Positions 25,029 through 34,199 of a DNA stretch of 64,000 nt are shown piece by piece. Source of the stretch: ZC4RG29 sp035304385 (GTDB taxonomy: Bacteria; Bacteroidota; Bacteroidia; Cytophagales; Cyclobacteriaceae); the NCBI GenBank assembly GCA_035304385.1, contig DATGQD010000030.1, positions 1 to 64,000 on the forward strand. The letters are read 5' to 3'. A model generated the notes under the pieces. The model was given only the letters and a program-made list of their open reading frames with translations, ran no database searches and was not told the origin of the DNA. The number at the start of each line of letters is the position of its first letter. The stretch's first letter is position 1. The translations under genes and the position numbers were made by a program.

Positions 25029-26645
25029 ATGGCCTCTGAATCCCTCCCCCGTGTCGCTTACTTCTGCATGGAGTACGCCCTTCAAAATGATTTCAAGATG
25101 TATGCCGGCGGACTCGGCATCCTTGCCGGAGATTATCTTAAAGGTGCTAAGGATCACAACTTCCCGATCGTAGGCGTGGGGATCAAATGGAAGCAAGGCT
25201 ATACAGACCAGATCATAGGTCCTGACGACCGCCCTATCGATACCTATCCTGTATATCAGTATCCGTTTCTCAAAGACACCGGGGTTACCGTCTCGGTAAC
25301 GATCCGGAAACGGGAAGTCCGTTGCAAAGTCTGGCTATGCGATGAGTTCGGTAACGTTCCGCTGTACCTTCTCGACACCGACCTTCCCGAAAATGAGGAC
25401 GCCTGGATTTGCGGACAACTCTACGGCTGGTTTGGCGAAGAGCGTGTAGCACAGGAAATGGTATTGGGTGTAGGAGGTGTACGTGCTTTGCGCGCCTTGA
25501 ACATTTCGGTTGACGTGTATCACTTTAACGAAGGACATGCCCTGTTTGCCGGCTTCGAACTTATGCGTGAAAAGATCGACGCAGGACAATCGTTCGACGA
25601 CGCTGCGGCCGCCACCCGAAAAGAGATTGTATTCACCACCCATACACCTGTAATTCAAGGTAACGAATCGCATTACCTCGACCGGCTTTTCTACATGGGG
25701 GCCGACCTGGGTATTTTCTCGCGAAAACAGATGAAAGACCTTGGCGGGAGACCGTTCAATATGACTGTAGGCGCCCTGCGACTCTCGCGAAAGGCAAACG
25801 CCGTGGCACAGCTACACGGCGTGACGGCAAACCGGATGTGGAAGGATGTGGAAGACCGCGCGGAAATTATCGGCATCACGAACGCTATTCACGTGCCGAC
25901 GTGGGTGGATCAACGCATGATCGCGGCAGCCACTACCGGTGAGGGCGACTTGTGGCAAACACACCAGGAGAATAAGCAGGCGCTCATCGATTTCGTCGCC
26001 GATCGAACGGGTGTTCAACTCAAACACGAATCGTTGCTCATTGGGTTCTCCCGGCGGGCCGTCGCCTACAAGCGCAGCGACCTGATTTTCCGGGATCCGG
26101 AGCTCACCGACAAATACTTTAAGAACGGAGAAATTCAAATCATCTTCTCCGGCAAGGCACACCCCCTTGACGATAGCGGCAAGGCTATCGTCTCCAATAT
26201 CGTAGCGATGACCAGAAAGTATCCGGAATCAGTGGTATTTCTTGAAAACTACGACATGACGATCGGGTCTATGCTTGTGCGGGGCGCAGACGTGTGGCTC
26301 AACAACCCGCGTCGTCCTCAGGAAGCCAGTGGAACGTCAGGTATGAAGGCGGCTATGAACGGTGTACTAAACCTCAGCACCCTCGACGGGTGGTGGCCCG
26401 AGGCTTGTCAACACGGTATCAACGGGTGGCAGATCGGCGATGGCTATGAAGATAAGGACGTCAAACGATTAGACGAACACGACCTGAAAGCGCTCCATGA
26501 TGTACTGCTCAACCAGGTCGTGCCGACCTACTACAACGACAAAGGCAAATGGGTGGAGATGATGAAGCAAAGCATTCTCACCACCTTCGAAAAATTCGCT
26601 ATGAAGAGAATGCTGGACGAATACTATGAGTTGTTGTACCGTTGA
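25029..26645 (+). CDS. glgP: Alpha-glucan (glycogen/maltodextrin) phosphorylase, short GT35 form
   Basis: Glycosyltransferase family 35 enzyme that releases glucose-1-phosphate from alpha-1,4-glucans; cytoplasmic and PLP-dependent. It is 538 residues, shorter than the 800+ residue animal/E. coli form but normal for the short bacterial branch. Visible motifs: YAGGLGILAGDYLK near the N-terminus, FNEGHALF, TTHTPV, and the PLP-binding lysine Lys440 in GTSGMKAAMNG. It stands alone; other glycogen genes are not in this window. Confidence 0.92.
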   Translation: MASESLPRVAYFCMEYALQNDFKMYAGGLGILAGDYLKGAKDHNFPIVGVGIKWKQGYTDQIIGPDDRPIDTYPVYQYPFLKDTGVTVSVTIRKREVRCKVWLCDEFGNVPLYLLDTDLPENEDAWICGQLYGWFGEERVAQEMVLGVGGVRALRALNISVDVYHFNEGHALFAGFELMREKIDAGQSFDDAAAATRKEIVFTTHTPVIQGNESHYLDRLFYMGADLGIFSRKQMKDLGGRPFNMTVGALRLSRKANAVAQLHGVTANRMWKDVEDRAEIIGITNAIHVPTWVDQRMIAAATTGEGDLWQTHQENKQALIDFVADRTGVQLKHESLLIGFSRRAVAYKRSDLIFRDPELTDKYFKNGEIQIIFSGKAHPLDDSGKAIVSNIVAMTRKYPESVVFLENYDMTIGSMLVRGADVWLNNPRRPQEASGTSGMKAAMNGVLNLSTLDGWWPEACQHGINGWQIGDGYEDKDVKRLDEHDLKALHDVLLNQVVPTYYNDKGKWVEMMKQSILTTFEKFAMKRMLDEYYELLYR

Positions 26646-26674
26646 AAGTGCCAATCGTTCTGGTGCTGTCACAC

Positions 26675-27703
26675 TCAATCTGCAACCTTCACCTTTTCTC
26701 TCAATTCAGACATTATCCCTGCAAAATATTCGTGCGACCGTAGCCGCTGATCGTGGTCATAAAAGTGCGATACAACCATAATCTCGTCAACGCCGGTTTC
26801 CTTCATGAAGGCGCTCGTCTTTTCTTTCACCGTATCCGCGTTGCCGATGAACGCATAGCGGAACATGCGATCGAAAGCGGGGTTCTCTTTGAGGGCCATT
26901 AATTCCGGTGTAGGGTCTTCGGGAGGACGGATATAGTCGATTTTGTTGGTGAGAACGCCCAGGGCCATGCGGATAAGGGAAGTCGATAAGCGGTTTGCCT
27001 CTTCATCGGTGTCTGCTATGACCACGTTCGCGCCCGCAATCGTATACGGAGAAGAGAGATAAGCAGAGGGTTCAAAGTTGTTGTAATAGATTTCAAGGGC
27101 TTCGAACAATTGGGCTGGAGCGAAGTGACTCGCAAACGCATAGGGCAACCCCATACGCGCGGCAACGATTGCGCTGTCCGTGCTTGATCCCAGTATGTAC
27201 ACAGGCACATCGACGCCTTCCGCAACCGGCGCGCGCACGCGGGCGTCGATGTTATCAGGAGAAAAGTACTGAAGAATGTCAGCGACTTCGTCCGGAAAGC
27301 GGTATACCGACATCATCCGGTCGGGCCGAATGGCGCGTGCCGTATCCTGGTCGGTGCCGGGCGCTCTTCCCAGCCCCAGATCGATTCTGCCCGGAAATAA
27401 GGCACCTAACGTCCCGAATTGCTCGGCTACGATAAGGGGTGAGTGGTTAGGCAGCATAATGCCGCCGGATCCCACGCGAATTGTGCGGGTGCCGCCCGCG
27501 ATGTGAGCAATGAGGACCACCGTCGCGACACTGGCTATACTGATCATATTGTGATGTTCGGCGAGCCAGAATCTCGTATAGCCCCACTCCTCCGCCTTGC
27601 GCGCCAGCTCCAGGCTGTTCTTAAAAACATCCCGCGGCTCCGATCCGGCTGGAACGGCCGCGAGTTCCAATATTGAATATTTTACGTCCTTTTTAAGCGT
27701 CAT
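26675..27703 (-). CDS. LLM-class flavin-dependent oxidoreductase
   Basis: Luciferase-like monooxygenase family (FMN- or F420-type TIM barrel), about 342 residues. Start chosen at the ATG at 27703 (MTLKKDVKYSILEL); the frame continues upstream to 27769 with sequence unlike the family. Typical segments are ARKAEEWGYTRFWLAEHHN, RTIRVGSGGIMLPNHSPL, LGRAPGTD and a YILGSS loop. The subgroup resembles the 'MsnO8/YhbW-like' LLM proteins. Substrate unknown. It is convergent with the phosphorylase gene. Confidence 0.87.
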   Translation of the reverse strand: MTLKKDVKYSILELAAVPAGSEPRDVFKNSLELARKAEEWGYTRFWLAEHHNMISIASVATVVLIAHIAGGTRTIRVGSGGIMLPNHSPLIVAEQFGTLGALFPGRIDLGLGRAPGTDQDTARAIRPDRMMSVYRFPDEVADILQYFSPDNIDARVRAPVAEGVDVPVYILGSSTDSAIVAARMGLPYAFASHFAPAQLFEALEIYYNNFEPSAYLSSPYTIAGANVVIADTDEEANRLSTSLIRMALGVLTNKIDYIRPPEDPTPELMALKENPAFDRMFRYAFIGNADTVKEKTSAFMKETGVDEIMVVSHFYDHDQRLRSHEYFAGIMSELREKVKVAD

Positions 27704-27850
27704 TGTCAATGTCTCGTCAGGTTGATGTAACGGACCGGCACAGCCGACATCCCACCAACAAAAAACCAACTTTTCCCGTTCCTGAGTGCCATTTTGACGA
27801 CATAATTCTGGCTCGCTGTTTGTTCTGTTTATGGTACAAACTCTACGGTT

Positions 27851-29218
27851 ATGAAAAATTCCTGGTATATGGGGCTCCTCAGCGCGATACTGCTTGTATC
27901 GTCTGCTTTGGTAGCCTTTGGACAGGCGTATGAGGCGGAAGTGCCGGGCGATAACTTCAGTCTGGAAGGAGCGCTCGAACTGTTCCGTAAATCCTCCTCT
28001 GTTGAGGAATTCGAACGCATGCTGAATACGCCTGACACTAAAGTGAATAATCTCGACCTCAATGGCGACGGATATATCGATTACATACGTGTTTTATCCC
28101 GTCAGGATAAGAACATACACATCTTCGTACTTCAGGCTGTGATCTCTGAAAGGGAAGCACAGGACGTCGCGGTTATATCGTTGGAGAAACTCGAAAACGG
28201 AAAGGCTGTACTCCAGATAACAGGTGATGAGGACATCTATGGGGTTACAACCATTATAGAACCCACGCGTGAAGTCCGCACCTATGCCGGTACATACGCC
28301 TCGCCTGTGGTCGTCAATGTCTGGTCGTGGCCTATCGTCCAGTACGTTTACGGACCGCATTACACCGTTTGGGTTTCGAGTTGGGGATGGAGCTACAGGC
28401 CTTCGTGGTGGAGGCCCTGGAGACCGGTACACTACTACGATTATTATTCCTATTGGAGACCCTATTACCGGTACTATTCTGTGTGTCCCTCTCCCAGAAT
28501 CGTCTATGCGCATACCATCTATCATCCGCACAGACGCACATCGGTAATCGTTCATCGGCGTTATAACACGCAGATCGTTCATTACCGCACGAACTACCAG
28601 AACGACACCCGCAATGGCAGGACGAGAAACGACGACCGCTATTTGAATTCTGTCTCGGGAGATGCCATAAATGGCCGCAGAAGGAACGATGCGCAATACA
28701 CGCAACCCCGTGATGTGCGGACCACCGTGACACCATCGCGAGAGGTGCCTAATCGTAACGTTCCTGATCGGAGCCGGACCACACGAAGTGTATCGCCGGA
28801 TGGTAACTCGTCTGCACCGCGCCTTCAGTCGCAACCTCTCAACCGCGATCAGGTAGACCGCATTAGGGAAAGCGCAGCTCCGGCAAGGACAAGATCCAGT
28901 ACGAGCAGTGAGCCCGCAAGGACGGCACCTGCCAGGACAAATACGGACAACTCCCGCAGCACGTACACGGCTCCAGCGCGCGAGCGGTCAGCGCCAGCGC
29001 CTGTAAAGCGGGAAAGCACGCCTGCCCCCCGGACGAACAGTGGCAGCAGCCAGCGGCAGGTCTCGCCACCACCCGCCCGCCAAAATTCCGGCGCGTATCA
29101 GCAGCGGTCGAGGAGCAGCTCGCCTGCTCCGCAAAGATCTTCCGGGACGACGATTAAGCGTTCCGGCAGCGGTAACGACGGTGGTGCCGCAGCGCCCCGG
29201 GGAAGAGGCAGAAACTAG
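27851..29218 (+). CDS. Secreted protein with EF-hand-like loop, aromatic middle and Arg/Ser/Pro-rich tail
   Basis: A 455-residue protein without a named family I can assign. It has a signal peptide to about residue 25 (ALVAFGQ). A folded N-terminal domain contains DLNGDGYIDYIRV, a calcium-loop-like motif seen in Bacteroidota proteins of unknown role. Residues about 155-220 are extremely rich in Trp and Tyr (WGWSYRPSWWRPWRP, YRYYS). From about 235 on it is low-complexity, basic and disordered (RTAPARTNTDN, ending RGRGRN). The gene is intact. A terminator-like hairpin that could end its transcript lies inside the next gene. Confidence 0.7.
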   Translation: MKNSWYMGLLSAILLVSSALVAFGQAYEAEVPGDNFSLEGALELFRKSSSVEEFERMLNTPDTKVNNLDLNGDGYIDYIRVLSRQDKNIHIFVLQAVISEREAQDVAVISLEKLENGKAVLQITGDEDIYGVTTIIEPTREVRTYAGTYASPVVVNVWSWPIVQYVYGPHYTVWVSSWGWSYRPSWWRPWRPVHYYDYYSYWRPYYRYYSVCPSPRIVYAHTIYHPHRRTSVIVHRRYNTQIVHYRTNYQNDTRNGRTRNDDRYLNSVSGDAINGRRRNDAQYTQPRDVRTTVTPSREVPNRNVPDRSRTTRSVSPDGNSSAPRLQSQPLNRDQVDRIRESAAPARTRSSTSSEPARTAPARTNTDNSRSTYTAPARERSAPAPVKRESTPAPRTNSGSSQRQVSPPPARQNSGAYQQRSRSSSPAPQRSSGTTIKRSGSGNDGGAAAPRGRGRN

Positions 29219-29268
29219 GCATCACACTTTCACCTGCCCATTCACTATTTTCGTTTAGATTTGGGTGA

Positions 29269-30714
29269 ATGGAGAGACAAAACCCCATGTGTCACCCAAA
29301 GGGTAAGACCCGATTCGCCATCGGAGCGGGTCTTGCCCTTTTTCTTTTGGTGTCATTCACGCCGGTCGCAGGCCAGCAGGTCACCGGCGACTGGCATGGG
29401 CTTCTGGAGATTCCCGGATCTCCGCTCCGACTGGTATTTCACATCAGTCAAACAGGCGACTCATTATCGGCTACCCTTGACAGTCCCGATCAGAATGCAT
29501 ATGGTATTCCTGTAACATCCACCCGAGTTGAAAACCGAACCCTGATTTTAACGGTAGCGAACCTGGCGATCGAGTATACGGGGATCGTGCTGGACGACGG
29601 TGCCGTTCGCGGAACGTTCCGCCAGGGCGGCCAATCCTTCCCGCTCATACTTACGAGGGAACCCGTAAGTAAAGCGGCGGTAACCCGACCGCAAGACCCG
29701 GTCCCACCCTACCCGTATAAGTCGGAAGACGTCGTCTTTCCCAATACCGACGACGACATCATGCTGGCCGGGACATTGACGCTGCCGGAAGGCACGCCGT
29801 TTGCAGCAGTTATACTCATAACTGGAAGCGGGCCCCAGGACCGCAACGAAGAGCTCATGGGCCACCGGCCTTTCCTGGTGCTCTCAGACCACCTGACAAA
29901 GGCAGGGATCGCCGTGCTCCGGTTCGACGATAGGGGTACCGGGGCGTCTACGGGGAATTTCTCGGTGGCAACGACAATGGATTTTGCCCGGGATGTTCAG
30001 GCAGCCATAAAATATCTCAAAACCCGAACAGAAATCGACCCCACGCGCATTGGATTGATCGGACACAGTGAAGGAGGCATCGTAGCACCTTTGGTGGCGA
30101 CATCATTCAACGATGTAGCCTTCATCGCCATGCTGGCCGGCCCGGGGATTCGCGGCAAGGAACTCATTGTACTGCAGTCGGTGCTCATCAACAGGTCAAT
30201 GGGCTTGAAGGAAGAACTGATTGAACGTTCCCGAACGGTTAATGAAGAAGTTCTCGACCTCGTTCTGAACACCCATGATGCCGATTCGTTGCATTCGAAA
30301 ATCACGAGCTACCTGCGGGGCGCGTTGAAAGCACATCCTCATATTCTGGCTCAAAGTGGTATGACCGAAGATGCGTTTGTCAATATGCAGGCCTCGGCGC
30401 TGTCAAGCTCCTGGATGCGTACATTCCTGAAACACGATCCAGCACCCGTTCTTGAGAAGGTCAAGTGCCCGGTTCTGGCGCTCTTCGGTGAAAAGGATCT
30501 CCAGGTGCCGCCCGACCCCAACGCGGATGCCGTCGCGCAGGCACTGAAGCGGGGCGGTAATACACAGAGTACAGTCAAAGTTATGCCCGGTCTGAACCAT
30601 TTGTTTCAGGAGGCTCACACGGGTTCTCCGGCTGAGTATGGCGTTATTGAACAGACGATATCGCCGACCGCGCTGAATGCACTGTCATCGTGGATCCACG
30701 GATTGTACCACTAA
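29269..30714 (+). CDS. Secreted alpha/beta hydrolase
   Basis: A 481-residue exported hydrolase. Signal peptide residues about 14-36 (TRFAIGAGLALFLLVSF...VAGQQ). An N-terminal beta domain (about 37-130) resembles that of EstD-like esterases, followed by the alpha/beta fold: LITGSGPQDRNE, RFDDRGTGAS, the nucleophile elbow GHSEGG, FGEKDLQVPP (acid) and GLNHLFQ (His). Predicted to act on short esters or lipids; substrate unknown. The codons for the signal peptide form a strong terminator-like hairpin. The stop overlaps the DoxX start by one base (TAATG), so the two genes are coupled. Confidence 0.85.
   Translation: MERQNPMCHPKGKTRFAIGAGLALFLLVSFTPVAGQQVTGDWHGLLEIPGSPLRLVFHISQTGDSLSATLDSPDQNAYGIPVTSTRVENRTLILTVANLAIEYTGIVLDDGAVRGTFRQGGQSFPLILTREPVSKAAVTRPQDPVPPYPYKSEDVVFPNTDDDIMLAGTLTLPEGTPFAAVILITGSGPQDRNEELMGHRPFLVLSDHLTKAGIAVLRFDDRGTGASTGNFSVATTMDFARDVQAAIKYLKTRTEIDPTRIGLIGHSEGGIVAPLVATSFNDVAFIAMLAGPGIRGKELIVLQSVLINRSMGLKEELIERSRTVNEEVLDLVLNTHDADSLHSKITSYLRGALKAHPHILAQSGMTEDAFVNMQASALSSSWMRTFLKHDPAPVLEKVKCPVLALFGEKDLQVPPDPNADAVAQALKRGGNTQSTVKVMPGLNHLFQEAHTGSPAEYGVIEQTISPTALNALSSWIHGLYH
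29298..29348 (+). terminator. Terminator-like hairpin inside signal-peptide codons
   Basis: A 15-bp stem (29298-29312 with 29327-29341, one G-U pair) with a 14-nt loop is followed by a T-rich run (to 29348). It would terminate the upstream transcript, yet it is wholly inside the coding start of the hydrolase gene, so it may act as an attenuator for that gene. Confidence 0.6.
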
Positions 30715-31121
30715 TGAAACTCTTAACTCCTCCGCCCTACCCTTCCAATCGCGCGATCGGCGTGGTACGGATCATCTTTGGTTTATTGGTAGTCTACCAT
30801 GGCCATGAAGTGTTCAGGCCCGAAATCATGACTACCTATTTCGATTGGGATATATTCAAAACCTCTTCAGGAGAGTTTCTCGTATATGCCGGCAAGGCTT
30901 CTGAATTCATCGCGGGTATTCTCATCACACTGGGTTTGTTCACCCGCATCGGCGCCCTCCTTACCATCGGAACATTTTGCTATATCACATTTATTGTCGG
31001 GAACGGAAGGTTCTGGTATGAAGACCAACACCCGTTTATGTTTGCCTTGTTCGGGTTGCTTTTCCTGATGACAGGACCCGGCGCCTGGAGCATCGACGCA
31101 CGCCTGTTCAAGAAAACCTAA
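30714..31121 (+). CDS. DoxX family membrane protein
   Basis: A 135-residue protein with four membrane helices, DoxX/DoxD family (IGVVRIIFGLLVVYHGHEVF, FIAGILITLGLFTRIGALL, FGLLFLMTGPGAWSID). The ATG at 30714 overlaps the previous stop codon, preferred over the GTG at 30690 inside that gene. DoxX proteins are linked to redox or thiosulfate functions in some organisms, but the role here is unknown. Coupling suggests co-expression with the hydrolase. Confidence 0.87.
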   Translation: MKLLTPPPYPSNRAIGVVRIIFGLLVVYHGHEVFRPEIMTTYFDWDIFKTSSGEFLVYAGKASEFIAGILITLGLFTRIGALLTIGTFCYITFIVGNGRFWYEDQHPFMFALFGLLFLMTGPGAWSIDARLFKKT

Positions 31122-31127
31122 CGCCCC

Positions 31128-31169
31128 CTGCCCCTGCATCTGCCCCTGCATCTGCCTCTGCCCCTGCTC
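31128..31169. repeat. Seven tandem CTGCNN hexamers between convergent genes
   Basis: CTGCCC, CTGCAT, CTGCCC, CTGCAT, CTGCCT, CTGCCC, CTGCTC run head to tail and fill the space between the DoxX stop and the ABC permease stop. Confidence 0.8.
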
Positions 31170-32264
31170 CTATTCCCATCGGAACAACTTAACGGCAAAC
31201 GTATACGTAATAACCATCCAAACGCTCATGCCGAGCAGATCTCCCGGCAATTGCCACAGTGAGGTGCCTTCGTTGGCGATCATTCTCATCGCATCGACAA
31301 CGTAAGTCAGGGGAAAGTAGCCTGTGATGGACTGGAGCCAGGATGGAAATACGTCGGCTGGAAAGAAAATGCCGGACAACAGCAGCATAGGCAACTGGAC
31401 GAGGTTTGCAACGGGCGCAACCTGTGTTTCCTCGCGGGCCCAGCCAGCGATTGAAAATCCTATCCCGAGAAAAATCAGCGCACCGATAATGCAGACCAGG
31501 GCAAAGTCGAAATAGCTGCCCAGCATGTGGAAGTCGAAAAACCAGGCACCAAAGCCCACGAGCACTGAGGCGGTCATGATCACTACGATGAGGCGGACGA
31601 CAGCCTGTGCAAGAACAAACTGAAGGGGATGTATCGGCGTGGCCTGAATGCGTCGGAGGGCGCCGTTCAATTTCCAGGCGACAAAGCTGAAGGCTACGCT
31701 GAATATTCCCAGTTGCATGACGGTCATGGCCAGGATGCCCGGAAGTACAAAGTCGAAGTAACCCAGGTCGTTAACCGTGACGCCTGACGTTCTTACTTCC
31801 AACATCGGAGTTGTTCCGGTAAATTTTCGATCCAGGCTGTTTACAATCTGGCTGATCACCAGGTTGGCAATTTGGGCGCCCTGCGGTTTACCGTTGTTGT
31901 AGCGCGTTTCGATTTGTTCGGGAACCGGTTGGCCGTCTTCCATTACGCCGAACTTCTCGGGAACGATTACATGAAGATCGATGTGTCCTTTCCCCAACGC
32001 GTCGGATGCCTCTGCTTCGGTCAATGTCTCAATGCTGAAGGCGCCGACCTGTACGAGGGCACGTTCGAATTCGACCGCCATTTGCGAGGTGGCGTGATTC
32101 GTCAGTCCTATACGAATCGAAGGCCCCGAATTCCCGGAAAGGAAACCGAACACGGAGAGCATGACCATAGGGAGAAGCAGGCTAAAAACAATCGTGCCCT
32201 TATTGCGTATGAACATTTTCAGCGAGGCTTTTACCATCGCCAGAAAGGACGTGAGTGTTTTCAT
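31170..32264 (-). CDS. ABC-2 type transporter permease
   Basis: A 364-residue membrane subunit of an ABC-2 exporter. There is one N-terminal helix (GTIVFSLLLPMVMLSVFGFL), a periplasmic domain of about 150 residues, then five helices with the ABC-2 signature LLSGIFFPADVFPSWLQSITGYFPLTYVVDAMR. It starts at the stop codon of the ATPase gene (one shared base), giving an operon of ATPase then permease. Substrate unknown; drug, lipid or polysaccharide export are the usual roles. Confidence 0.9.
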   Translation of the reverse strand: MKTLTSFLAMVKASLKMFIRNKGTIVFSLLLPMVMLSVFGFLSGNSGPSIRIGLTNHATSQMAVEFERALVQVGAFSIETLTEAEASDALGKGHIDLHVIVPEKFGVMEDGQPVPEQIETRYNNGKPQGAQIANLVISQIVNSLDRKFTGTTPMLEVRTSGVTVNDLGYFDFVLPGILAMTVMQLGIFSVAFSFVAWKLNGALRRIQATPIHPLQFVLAQAVVRLIVVIMTASVLVGFGAWFFDFHMLGSYFDFALVCIIGALIFLGIGFSIAGWAREETQVAPVANLVQLPMLLLSGIFFPADVFPSWLQSITGYFPLTYVVDAMRMIANEGTSLWQLPGDLLGMSVWMVITYTFAVKLFRWE

Positions 32265-33028
32265 CAGTCTCTCAGGGTTTTTCCCGTCAGGTCAAGAAAC
32301 ACATCTTCCAGCGTAGCGGCATGTACTTCCGTATGAGGTGTGAATCCGCGCGCCAGGAGTTGGCGGATGAGTTGACTCGGTGAATCGAGCGCGACGATCC
32401 TACCGTCATCCATTATGGCGATGCGATCACAAAGATATTGTGCTTCATCCATGTAGTGTGTCGTGAGCACGACCGTGGTACCCCTTGCGCGAATCTGGCC
32501 GACGAGATCCCATAGGTTGCGACGTGCCTGGGGATCGAGACCCGTGGTGGGCTCATCGAGAAATACGACGACGGGATCATTGACCAGGGTGGTGGCGATC
32601 GAGAATCGCTGCTTCTGCCCGCCCGACAGTTGCTTAACCATAGCACGTGCCCGGTCTTTCAAGCCCACATCGTCGAGTAACGCGAGAGGATCGACCTTGC
32701 AGCCATACAAGGCAGCAAACATTTCTATGAGTTCGGTGAGCCGCAGGTTCTGGAAGAATGCTGACGACTGCAATTGTATGCCGATGCGCTCTTTGACCTT
32801 GTACGGATTTTCGCCTGCATTAATGCCATCGAGTATAACGGTGCCTGAAGTGATGGTGCGAAGCCCCTCAATCATTTCCAGTGTGGTCGTCTTTCCCGCC
32901 CCATTCGGACCGAGGATGCCGAATACTTCACCACGCTTCACCGTAAAGCTCACACCCTTGACCGCTTCTACGCCGTTGTCGTAGGTTTTGGTCAGGTTGT
33001 CGACACTAAGAATGATTGAATTTTCCAC
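32264..33028 (-). CDS. ABC transporter ATP-binding protein
   Basis: A 254-residue cytoplasmic ATPase of the CcmA/DrrA type. Walker A GPNGAGKT (40-47), signature LSGGQKQR, Walker B VVFLDEPTTGLDP and a switch His in LTTHYMDEA are intact. It begins with GTG at 33028, 7 bases after an exact TATATTTG box. It powers the ABC-2 permease encoded immediately downstream. Confidence 0.95.
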   Translation of the reverse strand: MENSIILSVDNLTKTYDNGVEAVKGVSFTVKRGEVFGILGPNGAGKTTTLEMIEGLRTITSGTVILDGINAGENPYKVKERIGIQLQSSAFFQNLRLTELIEMFAALYGCKVDPLALLDDVGLKDRARAMVKQLSGGQKQRFSIATTLVNDPVVVFLDEPTTGLDPQARRNLWDLVGQIRARGTTVVLTTHYMDEAQYLCDRIAIMDDGRIVALDSPSQLIRQLLARGFTPHTEVHAATLEDVFLDLTGKTLRD

Positions 33029-33035
33029 GGTCCGG

Positions 33036-33043
33036 CAAATATA
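33036..33043 (-). promoter_or_regulatory. Promoter -7 box TATATTTG of the ABC exporter operon
   Basis: Exact match to TAnnTTTG on the minus strand, 7 nt before the GTG start; the predicted mRNA is nearly leaderless. The -33 element is unclear. Confidence 0.45.
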
Positions 33044-33085
33044 GCAGCTGTTGTCTAATATCCGGGGTGCACAGCATCAGGCGCA

Positions 33086-34078
33086 CTACATCTCCAATAC
33101 GATCTTTCCTACCCTGTTGGTTGCGCCAATGTCGTTGAAGGCGTTGATGATCTTGCTGAAGGGCCGTATGGAATCGATCTGTGGGCGGATCTTATGCTTG
33201 GAGACGAACTGCAACATCTGGACAAACTCCTCGTCGTTACCCATGGTTGATCCTATGAGCGACAACTGGCGCCAGAACATGCGGTAAAGGTCAATGCTCT
33301 TGGGTAGTCCCGCGGTGGCGCCGTAGAATACGAGCTTGCCGGATGGCTTTAGTATTTTGATGAATGCGTTTACTTGTTCGCCTCCGGCGCTGTCGAGGAT
33401 CAGGTCAAACCCGCCGCGTGTTTTCCAGAGGTCTTTGAACGTATTTTCCAGCTTGTAGTTGTAGCCCCCTTTTGCCCCCAGCTTGATGGCCTTTTGCAGT
33501 TTGGATTCACTGCTTGTATTTACATATACGTTGGCATTGGCCGCGATGGCGAACTGAAAGGCAAGTTGTGCTACTCCGCCTCCAAATCCCGAGATGAGTA
33601 CGTTTTGGTTGGCACGTAGTGCGCCTTTTCTGAACAAGGCACGATAGGCAGTCAGTCCACCCAGGGGGAGCGCTGCCGCCTGGCGATGATCGAGATGGGA
33701 AGGCTTGTGTTGCAGGCGGTGTACAGGAACGACGATGTACTCGGCAAAGGTGCCATTCTCAGGCATGCCCAGGATGGTGTATTTGTCGGACTGTACTTCG
33801 GGGTTCGGCCCCCAGTTGACGTTGGGGTTGATTACAACCTCCTGTCCGAGCCAGGGTTGGTTGACCTCATCATACACTTCTTCGACCACGCCGCATCCAT
33901 CGGATCCGAGCACAGCGCCGAACCGGATGTGCGGATACTTACCCTCTATGATCCATTGGTCGCGCCGGTTGAGAGTCACAGACTGAAGCCGCACAAGCGC
34001 CTTTCCTTCCGAGAGCTCAGGCTTCGGCACATCCACGAGTTCGATCTTCCCGGGCGCAGTGAGTACTAGGGCTTTCAT
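33086..34078 (-). CDS. Zinc-type alcohol dehydrogenase/quinone oxidoreductase family (MDR)
   Basis: A 330-residue medium-chain dehydrogenase/reductase, NADPH-dependent. The GroES-like N-terminal domain contains SVTLNRRDQWIIEGKYP and GSDGCGVVEEV. The Rossmann domain has VLISGFGGGVAQLAFQFA. The structural-zinc cysteine cluster is absent, as in quinone-oxidoreductase-like members. Substrate unknown. It lies upstream of the ABC exporter but has its own start region. Confidence 0.87.
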   Translation of the reverse strand: MKALVLTAPGKIELVDVPKPELSEGKALVRLQSVTLNRRDQWIIEGKYPHIRFGAVLGSDGCGVVEEVYDEVNQPWLGQEVVINPNVNWGPNPEVQSDKYTILGMPENGTFAEYIVVPVHRLQHKPSHLDHRQAAALPLGGLTAYRALFRKGALRANQNVLISGFGGGVAQLAFQFAIAANANVYVNTSSESKLQKAIKLGAKGGYNYKLENTFKDLWKTRGGFDLILDSAGGEQVNAFIKILKPSGKLVFYGATAGLPKSIDLYRMFWRQLSLIGSTMGNDEEFVQMLQFVSKHKIRPQIDSIRPFSKIINAFNDIGATNRVGKIVLEM

Positions 34079-34199
34079 ACCTGGTAGGGTGGTCGATATT
34101 GCAATAATACCACCTTTTTGTTATTTTCATGGCAGTAGTACGGTGGTTTGCAGCCTGTGCAGCCGCATGTGTCGTTGTGTCGAAGTAATTAAACGCCTG

